A stretch of 64,000 bases of DNA, from positions 1 to 64,000 of the forward strand of contig JBEEFW010000123.1 of the NCBI GenBank assembly GCA_041166385.1, written 5' to 3'. The notes below the pieces were generated by a model, which was given only the letters and a program-made list of their open reading frames with translations, made no database searches and had not been told where the DNA came from. The number at the start of each line of letters is the position of its first letter. Position 1 is the first letter of the stretch. The stretch is from DASUCS01 sp041166385. GTDB taxonomy: Bacteria > Actinomycetota > Acidimicrobiia > Acidimicrobiales > JACDCH01. Positions 17,768 to 26,051 of the stretch are shown here, piece after piece. The position numbers and the translations under genes are program-made.

Positions 17768-18641
17768 TGCTGCGAATCGTCTGCAGATCGGCGAGGTCGG
17801 CGCTGTCGAAGTCCTTCGGTGGTCCACCTTGCAAGAGGTCGGCGACGAGGTTCGACTCCACCGCCCAGTACATGACCGACCCCGGGTTCGTCGAGTGGCC
17901 GGGGTGATCCGGATCCTGACGGCCCGTGTGCAGGAACAGGTCGACGAGTCCCATGAGGTGCCCCACCTCGTGGGTGACGACCGCGCTCTCGATCCCGCCC
18001 GATCCCACCAGTGGCGTCGACGCACCATTCACTTGATCGACGAACACCGCGGCGGTGTCACCGCGCACCGCGACACCGAGCACGCTGCTGTCGCCGCTGA
18101 AGTCGCCGTGCACGAACAAAAGATGGATGACGGCGCGACCGTTGCCCTGGGCGGCGCCGGCCGCGCCCGTCGAACGCAAGTCGTCGGCCGACCAACTCGT
18201 CGCCCCGCCGCCGATGCTTGGACCGCCCGTAACGGTCACGGTCTTCCCGGTCACGCTCCGGAGGACTGACGTGAGGTGGTCGAGGCTCGCCTGCTGCGGA
18301 CCGGCGCCCGCCTGTGTTCGCACTTCGACGACGACCTCACTCGACTGCGACGGCCGGAGGATGGCCGGCGCGAACGATCCGGGAGGTCCGGTCGAGTCGA
18401 TCTGGTCAGGTCCTGGGCTCGGGTTGCCCACGGACGGCGCGCCCCCGTTGCCGGGTGTCGTGTCGTTTGGCACGACGACAACGGACGAGGACCCGTCGGG
18501 CCCGATCACGATCGACGTCTCCACCGGTTGCCCGGCCGAGTCGGTCGACGACGTCGCTTTCGACTTCGAGTCACTGCACGCCGCGAGCGCGAACACGACG
18601 AATATCGCGGTTGCCAACCGTTGCCTGCTCACGTGAGCCAT
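17760..18641 (-). CDS. Lipoprotein with metzincin-like zinc protease motif
   Basis: A 293-residue protein. The signal peptide ends in lipobox FALAAC (Cys at about residue 22), then comes a Ser/Thr/Pro-rich linker to about residue 90. The C-terminal domain carries THEVGHLMGLVD, that is HExxHxxGxxD as in snapalysin-type (M7) metzincins, where the third ligand is Asp. SVMYWA about 35 residues later fits a Met-turn. It is probably an extracellular, membrane-tethered metalloprotease. Its ATG region overlaps the 5' end of the divergent Tat amidohydrolase, so the two share a very short promoter region or use internal promoters. Confidence 0.75.
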   Translation of the reverse strand: MAHVSRQRLATAIFVVFALAACSDSKSKATSSTDSAGQPVETSIVIGPDGSSSVVVVPNDTTPGNGGAPSVGNPSPGPDQIDSTGPPGSFAPAILRPSQSSEVVVEVRTQAGAGPQQASLDHLTSVLRSVTGKTVTVTGGPSIGGGATSWSADDLRSTGAAGAAQGNGRAVIHLLFVHGDFSGDSSVLGVAVRGDTAAVFVDQVNGASTPLVGSGGIESAVVTHEVGHLMGLVDLFLHTGRQDPDHPGHSTNPGSVMYWAVESNLVADLLQGGPPKDFDSADLADLQTIRSSG

Positions 18642-18650
18642 TCTGACGCT

Positions 18651-20162
18651 GTGGGATCCGAGTTGCCGCTTCCGCCAGGGCCCATCACGAACGGCGAGTT
18701 CGTCCCCCGACCGCCGAGCGCCCATGACGGCGACATCCTCCGGGAGATGCTGACTCGCAGCGACGCCGCCGCGAAACGGGCGGGCATCGACCGCCGTGTG
18801 TTCCTGCGGGGTGCCGGCGGAGTCGCGGCGGCGCTGGCGGTGTACAACCTCGCTGCCTGCTCGTCGAAGCGCACGGCACAGCCGGGTACGACCACGACGA
18901 CGTCGGCCCCTGGCGGCAGCTTCACCGTCCCGCCGCCGGAAGACATCCCCGCCTGTGCAGAGGCGCTCAGCGGGCAGGGCGAGTTCATCTTCGACATGCA
19001 CACGCATCACGTGATGCCCGATCGTCCGTGGGTGCAGAACGCGCCCTCGACACTCGGCCTCGTCGAACACATGGTGCCCAACGGTTGCATGGAGGCGAAT
19101 CGGCTCGAGTGTCTGAACCGAGCCTCGTATCTCAACGACATCTTTCTCGCCAGCGACACAACGGTGGCGTTGCTGTCCGATGTGCCGAACAGCGGCGCGG
19201 ACGACGCCCCCATTCCGTTCGCCGACGCGGTCGGCACGCAGCAGTTCGCGGCGGAGCTCACGCACGGCGGCGCGGCGCGCGTGCTCGTGCACAATGTCAT
19301 CGCGCCCAACGTCGGCGACATCAATGCGCGCCTCGAGGAAATGACGGCCAACGTCGCCACTGGCAAGGTCGCGGCGTTCAAGGTGTACACGGCATGGAGT
19401 CCCGACGGGCACGGGTTCTCGCTCGAGGATCCGGCCATCGGGTTGCCCGTACTCCAGCACGCACACGACTTGGGCGTGCGGGTCTTCGTGTCGCACAAGG
19501 GACTGCCGCTCGTGAACTTCGACGCTGCGCACAATGGACCCGACGACATGGTCGCGGTCTCACGGTTGTTCCCCGACATGCAGTTCGTCATCTTCCACGC
19601 GGCGTGGGATGCGAACCACATCGAAGGGGCGTACGCACCGAACGCGAGGATCGGCATCGACACGTTGCTGGATGCGCTCGACCGGCACGACGTCGGTCCG
19701 AACGAAAACGTGTGGGTCGACCTCGGCACCGTCTGGCGTCAGCTCCTCACGCGGCCGACGCAAGCGGCGCACGCACTCGGCAAGCTGTTCACCCGCGTCG
19801 GCGAGAACCGCGTGCTCTGGGGCACCGATGCCATCTGGTACGGGTCGCCGCAGGCGCAGATCATGGCGTTCCGGACGTTCGAGATCTCCCAAGAGCTTCA
19901 GGATCGCTACGGCTATCCCGCGATGACCGATGACCTGCGCCGCAAGGTCTTCGGACTCAACGCGGCGGAGCTGTTCAAGCTCGACCCGGCTGCGATGCGC
20001 TGTGCGCTCGCGGACGATCCGTTCACGGCGGCGCAACCGGTTGCCGCGGCGTTGCGCAACGAAGGAGCGCTGCCCTCGCCGTGGGCCGCGAAGGGGCCCA
20101 CGACTCGACGGGAGTTGTTGCGAATGCTGGCCAACGCGACCACGCCGTGGGTGCCGTCGTGA
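18651..20162 (+). CDS. Tat-exported amidohydrolase-family lipoprotein
   Basis: A protein of about 503 residues. A twin-arginine motif DRRVFLRGAGG is followed by a hydrophobic stretch and a lipobox-like YNLAACSS, so it is probably exported folded and lipidated. The mature part is a metal-dependent TIM-barrel hydrolase of the amidohydrolase_2 type: metal-binding DMHTHHVMP near residue 120, FKVYTAW (barrel Lys), FVSHKGLP, FVIFHAAWD and LWGTDAIWYG with the final Asp. Such proteins hydrolyse or decarboxylate small cyclic compounds. GTG at 18651 is used; GTG at 18633 is possible but overlaps the divergent gene's coding start. Confidence 0.82.
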   Translation: MGSELPLPPGPITNGEFVPRPPSAHDGDILREMLTRSDAAAKRAGIDRRVFLRGAGGVAAALAVYNLAACSSKRTAQPGTTTTTSAPGGSFTVPPPEDIPACAEALSGQGEFIFDMHTHHVMPDRPWVQNAPSTLGLVEHMVPNGCMEANRLECLNRASYLNDIFLASDTTVALLSDVPNSGADDAPIPFADAVGTQQFAAELTHGGAARVLVHNVIAPNVGDINARLEEMTANVATGKVAAFKVYTAWSPDGHGFSLEDPAIGLPVLQHAHDLGVRVFVSHKGLPLVNFDAAHNGPDDMVAVSRLFPDMQFVIFHAAWDANHIEGAYAPNARIGIDTLLDALDRHDVGPNENVWVDLGTVWRQLLTRPTQAAHALGKLFTRVGENRVLWGTDAIWYGSPQAQIMAFRTFEISQELQDRYGYPAMTDDLRRKVFGLNAAELFKLDPAAMRCALADDPFTAAQPVAAALRNEGALPSPWAAKGPTTRRELLRMLANATTPWVPS

Positions 20163-20175
20163 GAGTGTCTGCCGC

Positions 20176-20661
20176 ATGACGACCTACGAGGAGATCGGCC
20201 CGGCCTTCGTCGAGATGGCGCACCGCATCGTGTGGTGCACCGCCGCCACCGTGGACACCGCCGGTCGCCCGCGCAGCCGGATCCTGCACCCGCTTTGGGA
20301 GTGGGACGGAACCGCGCTGGTGGGATGGATCGCAACCGGCCCGACGCCGGTGAAGCGAGCGCATCTCGAGCGGAGTCCCAACATCTCACTCAACTACTGG
20401 GCGCCGAACCATGACACGTGCACCGCCGAGTGCACCACCGAGTGGCTGCCCGACGACGATGATCGCGTCCGCATCTGGGAGCTGTTCAAGCGCGCGCCGG
20501 CTCCAGTCGGCTACGACCCCGCGATCATCCCGGTGTGGAAGGACGGTCCGCTCTCGCCCGCCTTCATGCCGTTGTGCGTAGAGCCGTGGCGCCTGCGGGT
20601 GTTCCCCGGCACCGTCCTCATGGGCCAGGGCGGCGACGTGTTGACCTGGCAGCGCCCCTGA
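20176..20661 (+). CDS. Pyridoxamine 5'-phosphate oxidase-like flavoprotein
   Basis: A 161-residue split-barrel flavin-binding protein. The N-terminal strand pattern WCTAATVDTAGRPRSRILHPLW and IATGPTPVKRAHLERSPNISLNYW matches the PNPOx-like/F420-binding FDOR superfamily. It could bind FMN or F420; the presence of cofH and an LLM oxidoreductase makes F420 plausible. ATG at 20176 is 13 bases after the amidohydrolase stop, so co-transcription is likely. The substrate is unknown. Confidence 0.82.
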   Translation: MTTYEEIGPAFVEMAHRIVWCTAATVDTAGRPRSRILHPLWEWDGTALVGWIATGPTPVKRAHLERSPNISLNYWAPNHDTCTAECTTEWLPDDDDRVRIWELFKRAPAPVGYDPAIIPVWKDGPLSPAFMPLCVEPWRLRVFPGTVLMGQGGDVLTWQRP

Positions 20662-20667
20662 GCCCCG

Positions 20668-21486
20668 CTACAACGCGATCTCGGCGAGCAGGTCCATCGA
20701 CTTCAGCCAGGCGTCGAGGTCCTTCTGCCACGGCGCGGCGACGACGTGTTGGATGCCCGCGGCGGCGAACGCGTCGCGCTCCTCGGCGATGAGGCTCGGC
20801 TCCATGCCCTGCGGATCCCAACCCGTGCGCGTCGAGATCGTGAACGACTCCTCGGGACGGTCGCGCCGGATGCGCTTCACGACATCGACGGCGGCGTCGG
20901 GCTTGATACCGACCGCTTGGAACCCATCGCCGCGCGTGACAGCGCGCTTGTAGGCCGCCTCGCTTCCCCCACCGACCCAGATCGGAATCGGGTGGGCCGG
21001 CTTCGGCAGCACACGGATGTCGTCGAATGAGACGAACGTGCCGTGGAACGAGACGGGGTCGTCGCGCCATGCGGCGCGCATCAGGTCGATCGTCTCGTCG
21101 AGGCGCCGCCCGCGATCGTCGAAGGGATAGCCGAGCGCGGCGTACTCGTCAGCGGACCACCCGACGCCGACGCCGGCGATGACCCGTCCTCCCGACAACG
21201 AGTCGATGCTCGCCAGACTGTTCGTGAGCTCGACCGGATTGTGCATCGGCACGACGAGCACGCTCGTGCCCAGACCGATCGAGGTGGTGCACGCCGCCGC
21301 CCAGGTGAGCGTGACGAGCGGGTCGTACAGATGCGGCGACGGATACGACTGTGCCGCGGGGTGCACGATGTGATCGCTGACCCAGACATCGGCGAACCCG
21401 AGCTCCTCCGCATGCTTCGCCGCTCGCGTGATCGATTCGGACCCGGCCACTCGGCCGTACTGCGGCAGATGGATGCCAACGCGCAT
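20668..21486 (-). CDS. LLM-class F420-dependent oxidoreductase
   Basis: A 272-residue luciferase-like TIM-barrel flavoprotein. It begins MRVGIHLPQYGRVAG and continues with ELGFADVWVSDHI, a SIGLGTSVLVVPMHNPVEL strand, GGRVIAGVGVGWSADEYAALG and IPIWVGGGSEAA, all typical of the actinobacterial F420-dependent LLM subfamily (TIGR03619-like). It probably transfers hydride between F420H2 and an unknown substrate. It is convergent with the PNPOx-like gene with a 6-base gap. The start is supported by the canonical N-terminus. Confidence 0.9.
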   Translation of the reverse strand: MRVGIHLPQYGRVAGSESITRAAKHAEELGFADVWVSDHIVHPAAQSYPSPHLYDPLVTLTWAAACTTSIGLGTSVLVVPMHNPVELTNSLASIDSLSGGRVIAGVGVGWSADEYAALGYPFDDRGRRLDETIDLMRAAWRDDPVSFHGTFVSFDDIRVLPKPAHPIPIWVGGGSEAAYKRAVTRGDGFQAVGIKPDAAVDVVKRIRRDRPEESFTISTRTGWDPQGMEPSLIAEERDAFAAAGIQHVVAAPWQKDLDAWLKSMDLLAEIAL

Positions 21487-21600
21487 GGGTCCTGCCTAGC
21501 AGGCGCACGCGCGATCGGCGTGGGCTTGGCCGCTGTGCCCCCGCCCGCTCTCGGCGTCGCCGCAGTTTGTGTTTCCGCAGGAAAGGGCAGAAGGAGCCCC

Positions 21601-21732
21601 ATGCAGAACCGGCATCGGGCCAAGCGACCGTCGCTCGCCGTACTCCTGCGCGACCTGCGGCGAGGACTGGTGGCTGACGAGCCCGTGCTGTGCGATTGCG
21701 ACTGCGACGGCCCCCACCCTGGGTGCGCCTGA
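21601..21732 (+). CDS. Very small protein with Cys-Asp tail, 43 aa
   Basis: ATG at 21601 is preceded by AGGAG at a suitable distance. The 43 residues start basic (QNRHRAKRPS) and end CDCDCDGPHPGCA, a possible metal-binding tail with four cysteines. The stop overlaps the next ATG (TGATG). No family is recognised. Support rests on the RBS, the coupling and the unusual composition. Confidence 0.5.
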   Translation: MQNRHRAKRPSLAVLLRDLRRGLVADEPVLCDCDCDGPHPGCA

Positions 21733-21863
21733 TGGAGGAACGCGGCTTTCAGATTCGGCCTCTCGGCGGCGCGCCGGGCTGTGTCGGGATGATCGTCTTC
21801 TCGATCGTGGCGTCGGTCGTGCTGACGATCCTGCTGAACGTCGCGCTACGCCTGTTGTCCTGA
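21732..21863 (+). CDS. Single-pass small membrane protein, 43 aa
   Basis: The 43-residue frame from ATG 21732 contains one clear transmembrane helix (residues about 20-41, MIVFSIVASVVLTILLNVAL) after a GGAPGC segment. It is coupled to the Cys-tailed mini-protein upstream and ends one base before the stop of the convergent flavin reductase gene. The G-G-x-P-G-C plus helix layout resembles tiny conserved membrane proteins seen in other actinobacteria; that resemblance is from memory and unverified. Confidence 0.6.
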   Translation: MEERGFQIRPLGGAPGCVGMIVFSIVASVVLTILLNVALRLLS

Positions 21864-21864
21864 G

Positions 21865-22410
21865 TCAGCCGCCGTTGTTCATGCGCGTGTCCTCCATGCG
21901 GAGGACCTCCGTCGCTTCATCCTGTTGGAAGCCCGCGTTCACGACCTCAGCGATGAACAGCGTGTGACCACCAGCATCGACCGGCGTGCGCACCTCGCAT
22001 TCGACAAACGCAACGGCCTGATCCAACACCGGCGCACCCGTGACGGGACCGTCGTGGAACGGGAACTCGTTCATCGTGCTGCCCGCGACCTCGACCGGCT
22101 TCGTGAACTTGCGGACGATCGCTCGATCCTCGCGATCGATCGTGCTGATCGTGAACGAACCGCCCTCGGTGATCAGCTCGTGCGTAAACGCCTCCTTCTC
22201 CACGCTCACACCGACCAGCTTCGGATCGAAGCTCACTTGCGTGACCCAGCTCGTCGTCATCCCGTTGCGCCGATCACCGGCGCGCGACCCGACGACATAC
22301 AGGCCTGACGGGAACGTCCACAGCACCCTCCGCCGCAACTTGTCGTACTCCACGGGATCGACGCCCTCGGGAAAGGGTCCGATTGGTCCGGTGCCACCAG
22401 GCGCAGCCAT
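21865..22410 (-). CDS. Flavin reductase-like domain protein
   Basis: A 181-residue FMN-binding split-barrel protein of the flavin reductase/HpaC-like family. It contains the strand pattern FPSGLYVVGSRAGDRRNGMTTSWVTQVSFDPKLVGVSV (in part) and FTISTIDREDRAIVRKF, then GHTLFIAEVV. It reduces flavin with NAD(P)H or acts as a small flavoprotein. The ATG at 22410 is preferred because the domain begins soon after; upstream sequence to 22506 in the same frame has no family character. Confidence 0.82.
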   Translation of the reverse strand: MAAPGGTGPIGPFPEGVDPVEYDKLRRRVLWTFPSGLYVVGSRAGDRRNGMTTSWVTQVSFDPKLVGVSVEKEAFTHELITEGGSFTISTIDREDRAIVRKFTKPVEVAGSTMNEFPFHDGPVTGAPVLDQAVAFVECEVRTPVDAGGHTLFIAEVVNAGFQQDEATEVLRMEDTRMNNGG

Positions 22411-22601
22411 CAGGCTCGAAACTAGGCGGTCAGAACGACCAGCCCTCGCGGTCATCAGGCCGCCAACGAGTTGATGCCAAACGCCTCTACTAGCAACGCG
22501 GTTCACTCACCGTCTAGCGCGGACGCGCTGCGCCGAATGGCTCAGGCCCTTCGGGTCTTGTGCCTCTAGGTCCTGGACGCTCCGGCGCAGATCATGAAGG
22601 C

Positions 22602-22781
22602 ATGGAAACAGCGGCGTTGGACGAGGTGCGGGAGCAGATCGAGGCGCTGTACGCGGATCGTGGCGACGGCTTTGAGCTCCCGCTCTGCTACGCCACGCTG
22701 CTCAACGTGGAAAGGGTGCTGCTCCAAACGATGAACGGTCGCAACGACCGACGAGCGCGCGAGCTCGGCGTTCGAGCGTGA
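22602..22781 (+). CDS. Small hypothetical protein, 59 aa
   Basis: A 59-residue helical protein starting at ATG 22602 (ALDEVREQIEALYADRGDGF, then CYATLLNVERVLLQTMNGRN). No family is recognised. It stands alone between two non-coding stretches (22411-22601 and 22782-22986), in which I see no gene. Codon use resembles that of neighbouring genes. Confidence 0.5.
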   Translation: METAALDEVREQIEALYADRGDGFELPLCYATLLNVERVLLQTMNGRNDRRARELGVRA

Positions 22782-22957
22782 TGTAGTGCGTCTTGCCGCG
22801 CTATTGGCGCGGAGCACGACCGAACCGGTCGCCGACCGCTCCAATTGTTCGGCACCGCGCGCTTTTGGCGCGAACCGCGACCTCACACGTCGTCAACGGT
22901 CCAAAGTGGCGATTTGAACCCGGGAGCCGGGGGGCCCGGGTGACTCGTCCGGCTGCG

Positions 22958-22977
22958 CACGTGCGATCACGTGCGAT
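22958..22977. repeat. Tandem duplication of CACGTGCGAT
   Basis: Two perfect 10-bp copies (22958-22967 and 22968-22977) each begin with the palindrome CACGTG. They lie just after the 3' end of the minus-strand DUF3151 gene, next to GC-rich inverted repeats (around 22917-22940, CCCGGG arms). They may be part of a terminator region. Confidence 0.6.
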
Positions 22978-22986
22978 GGTGCCAGG

Positions 22987-23418
22987 TCAGTCGAGGTCGG
23001 CGGGGGGCCAGCTGGGGTCGAGCTGGCGGAGGAACAGCGCGCAGCGTTCCTCCTCGTCGCGTTCGCCGATCGCCGCGGACGCCGCCCGGAGGCCTTCGAG
23101 GGCGCGCAGGAACCCGCGGTTCTGCTCGTGCGCCCACCGCACGTAGCCGGAACCACGCCAACCGTTCGCGCGCAGTCGATCGAGACCGCGGTGATACCCG
23201 GCGCGAAATGCGGCGTAGGCCTCGACGTCGTCGCGCGCCAACTGCCCGAGTCGCGCCCACGCATCGAGGAAGCGCGGCCAGCGCGCCACGACGGCGGCGA
23301 CGGCATCCCGATCGCCACGCGCTTCGGCCAAGGCCGCGAGCGCGTCGGCGGGTTCGTCATCGAGGACGGTTTCGGGTGGGCCGGAGCCGTGGAGGCTGAC
23401 TGGTCGAGGTTCTGACAT
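22987..23418 (-). CDS. DUF3151 family protein
   Basis: A 143-residue protein of the actinobacterial DUF3151 family. Recognisable conserved elements are VEAYAAFRAGYHRGLDRLRANGW, then WAHEQNRGFLRALEGL and EEERCALFLRQLDP. It is TPR-like and helical, and the function is unknown. ATG at 23418 is preferred over an ATG seven codons upstream. It is divergent from the small membrane protein at 23454. Confidence 0.82.
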   Translation of the reverse strand: MSEPRPVSLHGSGPPETVLDDEPADALAALAEARGDRDAVAAVVARWPRFLDAWARLGQLARDDVEAYAAFRAGYHRGLDRLRANGWRGSGYVRWAHEQNRGFLRALEGLRAASAAIGERDEEERCALFLRQLDPSWPPADLD

Positions 23419-23453
23419 CGACGGCAACCTACCGGTCATTACGCTCAGTGGCG

Positions 23454-23723
23454 ATGGCTGTCGTGTTCAGTGCTCTCAGCGCCGACACCGTCGAGAAGCT
23501 CGTGATCGGCTTCGTGGTGGTGCTGGTCGTCGGTGCAATGCTCGTGATTCGCAGCAGCATCAAGCTCTATTCGAAGCTCTTGATGATCGTGGTGATCGGC
23601 GCGCTCGGTGTTGCGATGTTCCAGAACCGGGTCGAGCTCGGACGGTGCAGCCAGACATGCGCGTGCACGATCTACGGCCACGACGTCGACGTGCCGCACC
23701 TGCCCTTCTCGTGCGACTACTGA
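23454..23723 (+). CDS. Small membrane protein with cysteine-rich C-terminus, 89 aa
   Basis: An 89-residue protein. Two hydrophobic helices (VIGFVVVLVVGAMLVI and LLMIVVIGALGVAMF) are followed by a short tail with RCSQTCACTIYG and a terminal FSCDY. The cysteines could form disulfides outside the cell or bind metal. ATG 23454 or GTG 23448 could start it. The 3' end overlaps the convergent hydrolase gene by 7 bases. No family is recognised. Confidence 0.62.
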   Translation: MAVVFSALSADTVEKLVIGFVVVLVVGAMLVIRSSIKLYSKLLMIVVIGALGVAMFQNRVELGRCSQTCACTIYGHDVDVPHLPFSCDY

Positions 23724-24427
23724 GCCCGTTCCGCCACGAGGCGGGTGAACGTCGCGAACTCAGCGGGATGGGTGACGTGCGCACCATGATTGGCGCCGTC
23801 GATCACGAACACGTCGTCGGTGCCGAGTTGTCGCGCGAGCTCGTCGGCCGACCACCGGTGCTGCTCCCTCGACTCCGAGCTTCGACCGGGGACGACCGGC
23901 ACGGTGATGAGCGCCGGGTCGTATGGCGCGCCGGCGCGAGCTGACCGCAACTCGGCCAGCAGCGCCGGACCTTCGGCGCGCCGCGCTTGGCGGGTCTTCT
24001 CCGGGAGTCCGTCCCAACGCGCGTCGCCGATCATCCGGCGCATGAACCGCTCCACGGCCGCGCTCGCGGCGTCTTCGGTGACCTCCGACATGGCCATCTG
24101 CATCGCCTCGCCGCCCGCGCTCTTCGAGGGCCACCACTCCACCCACGGCATCGGTGCTTCATAGGCGCCGACGGCGCGGACGAGGTCAGGCCGGCGTTGC
24201 GCCGCAGCTAATGCGATCACCCCGCCGAGGCTGTGCCCGATGACCACCGCGGGCCGGCCGTCGAGCACATCGATCAGGTCGTCGACGTGACCCGCGATGT
24301 CCGGAGCACCGAGTCCCGCGCTGCGGCCATAGCCGCGGCGGTCGTACCGCACGGTGTGCAGGTCGCGCAGACGGCCGCAACAGCGAGCGAACGCGCCGCT
24401 GCGATCCATCGAGCCGTGCACGAACAC
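23717..24427 (-). CDS. Alpha/beta hydrolase
   Basis: A serine hydrolase of the alpha/beta fold. It has the oxyanion-loop HGSMDRS near the N-terminus, VRYDRRGYGRSAG, the nucleophile elbow VIGHSLGGV with the catalytic Ser, and the terminal catalytic His in DGANHGAHVTHPAEF. Homology continues in frame upstream of the GTG at 24427 (residues reading TITDLHVTETPVAG) to the stop of the neighbouring receiver gene, but no ATG/GTG/TTG is present there. The true start is therefore unclear and may be a rare codon. The substrate is unknown. Confidence 0.8.
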   Translation of the reverse strand: MFVHGSMDRSGAFARCCGRLRDLHTVRYDRRGYGRSAGLGAPDIAGHVDDLIDVLDGRPAVVIGHSLGGVIALAAAQRRPDLVRAVGAYEAPMPWVEWWPSKSAGGEAMQMAMSEVTEDAASAAVERFMRRMIGDARWDGLPEKTRQARRAEGPALLAELRSARAGAPYDPALITVPVVPGRSSESREQHRWSADELARQLGTDDVFVIDGANHGAHVTHPAEFATFTRLVAERAQ

Positions 24428-24480
24428 GACCAGGGTCGCGCCCGCGACGGGAGTCTCCGTGACGTGGAGGTCGGTGATGG

Positions 24481-24963
24481 TTAGCGCGCATCCTTCGGGG
24501 CGAAGGCGGCCTCGAGCTCGTCGCGGGTGCGGGCGTCGGCCAGTCCAACGTGCCGGCGCCGCTGCAACTCGACGGTGGAGCGAGCGAGCAGTTGCCGGAT
24601 CTCGCGGGCCAGCTTCTCAGGATCGACTGGCTTGCTCATGTATTCGTCCGCGCCGAGCTCCCAACACCACACGGCGTCCTTCGTGTCGGTCTTGGCCGTG
24701 AGCACGAGCACGCGTGTATCCGGCGCGAATCCCCGATCGCGCCGGGCCCGCAGCACCTCGACGCCATCGACCTTGGGCATCATCAGGTCGAGCACCATGC
24801 AGTCCGGTGCGTCCACCGCCAGCTCACCGATCGCTTCGGCGCCGTCGGCCGCCTCGCGCACGTTGTAGCCCTCATCGTGCAGCAGGTAACCGAGCATCGC
24901 CCGCACGCTTGCGTCGTCGTCGACCACCAACACGGTTTGCGAATGATCGCCGACGCGGTGCAC
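24481..24963 (-). CDS. Orphan response regulator (receiver plus short helical tail)
   Basis: A 160-residue protein. The receiver domain shows VLVVDDDASVRAML, the phospho-acceptor Asp in MVLDLMMPKVDG (about residue 60), LVLTAKTD with the conserved Thr and EYMSKPVDPEKL with the conserved Lys. It ends in a roughly 35-residue charged helix (STVELQRRRHVG...) with no recognisable output domain. It is probably a stand-alone signalling adaptor, like the receiver at 1495-1872. The alpha/beta hydrolase frame begins right at its 3' end. Confidence 0.88.
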   Translation of the reverse strand: MHRVGDHSQTVLVVDDDASVRAMLGYLLHDEGYNVREAADGAEAIGELAVDAPDCMVLDLMMPKVDGVEVLRARRDRGFAPDTRVLVLTAKTDTKDAVWCWELGADEYMSKPVDPEKLAREIRQLLARSTVELQRRRHVGLADARTRDELEAAFAPKDAR

Positions 24964-24973
24964 CGGTCAGAGA

Positions 24974-25408
24974 TTACCGGTCTCTCGGTTTGTCGCCCGG
25001 GGCGTCGACGAAGTCGAGCCGGTTGCGAATCGGATGCCCTTCGGGCACCTCGACGAGCACGATGCGCACGCCGTCGGGATCCTCGATCCACATTTCACGC
25101 AGCCCCCACGGCATCGTCTTCGGTTCCGCCACGATCGTGACCTCGCCTGTTTCGACGAGCCGCTTGTGCTCGTCGTCGACGTCGGGCACCTGCAGCCACA
25201 ACGTCATCGGCATCGGGTCGCGGCCCCGCGGTGGGTTGGCGCAGTTCAACTCGAGGAACCCGCCGCCCAGGAACAGCACGACACCGGTCAGCCGGCCGTC
25301 GACGCCGAACTCGCGATAGATGCGCAACCCGAGCACGTCGATGTACCAGCGACGGGAGCGCTCGAAGTCGAGGGGCGAGAGCAGCACCCGGCTCGACAAC
25401 ACCTCCAC
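24974..25408 (-). CDS. VOC/glyoxalase-fold protein
   Basis: A 144-residue protein with two beta-alpha-beta-beta-beta modules of the vicinal-oxygen-chelate superfamily: DFERSRRWYIDVLGLRIYREFG and TLWLQVPDVDDEHKRLVETG, ending in REMWIEDPDGVRIVLVEVPEG. The conserved Glu in the last strands is a usual metal ligand. It could be a lyase, dioxygenase or resistance protein; the substrate is unknown. The GTG at 25408 is favoured because earlier starts would overlap the divergent phosphatase gene. Confidence 0.8.
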   Translation of the reverse strand: MEVLSSRVLLSPLDFERSRRWYIDVLGLRIYREFGVDGRLTGVVLFLGGGFLELNCANPPRGRDPMPMTLWLQVPDVDDEHKRLVETGEVTIVAEPKTMPWGLREMWIEDPDGVRIVLVEVPEGHPIRNRLDFVDAPGDKPRDR

Positions 25409-25451
25409 GGCTGCACGATAAGCCCGCCGAGCATCTACGTTCGGGACCCGC

Positions 25452-26051
25452 ATGGAACTGCTCCTCATCCGCCACGCCCTTCCCGTCCGCATCGAAGGCG
25501 AGGAAGGCACCGCGGCCGACCCCGAGCTGGCCGACGTGGGACACGAACAGGCCCGCGCGCTCGCCGACTACCTCGCCGGCGAGCGGGTCGACGTGCTGTA
25601 CACCAGCCCGTTGCGGCGGGCGCGGCAGACGGCCGAGCCCGTCGCCGCGCAACTCGGGCTGGAGACGATCGTGGACGAGGAGCTCGCCGAGTTCGACCGG
25701 CACTCGCACTTCTACATCCCCATCGAAGAGCTGAAGCAGGAGAAGGACGAACGCTGGGACGACCTCGTCGAAGGCCGATGGGGCGTCGACGGCGAGGTGG
25801 ACCCCGCCACATTCAAGGCGGTGGTCGTCGAAGCCGTCGAGCGCGTCATCAAGGCCAATCCGGGCAAGACCGTCGCCATCGTGTGCCACGGCGGCGTGAT
25901 CAACGCGTACTACGCCCACCTGCTCGACCTGGAGTTCCCGATGTTCTTCGAGCCGGCCTACACGTCGATCTCACGCGTGCTCGCGTCGAGCGCGGGACAG
26001 CGCCAGGTGAAGTCGATCAACGAGCACGCCCATGTGCGCGCCCTCATCTGA
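25452..26051 (+). CDS. Histidine phosphatase family protein
   Basis: A 199-residue phosphoglycerate-mutase-like phosphatase. It has the phospho-acceptor motif LLIRHALP at residues 4-11, a TSPLRRARQTAEP segment with the conserved Arg and the second catalytic His in IVCHGGVINAYY near residue 145. The family acts on sugar phosphates, lipoyl or alpha-ribazole phosphates, or proteins. The start is at the strand leading directly into the RHG-type motif, so it is secure. Confidence 0.9.
   Translation: MELLLIRHALPVRIEGEEGTAADPELADVGHEQARALADYLAGERVDVLYTSPLRRARQTAEPVAAQLGLETIVDEELAEFDRHSHFYIPIEELKQEKDERWDDLVEGRWGVDGEVDPATFKAVVVEAVERVIKANPGKTVAIVCHGGVINAYYAHLLDLEFPMFFEPAYTSISRVLASSAGQRQVKSINEHAHVRALI

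Noticed and set aside
22890..22945. tRNA-like T-arm on the minus strand (GGTTCAAATC next to CCCGGG)
   Set aside because: The bases flanking the TTCAAAT loop cannot pair as a T stem (CCGGG against CGCCA), and no anticodon arm or acceptor stem follows. It is not a tRNA gene; at most a relic.
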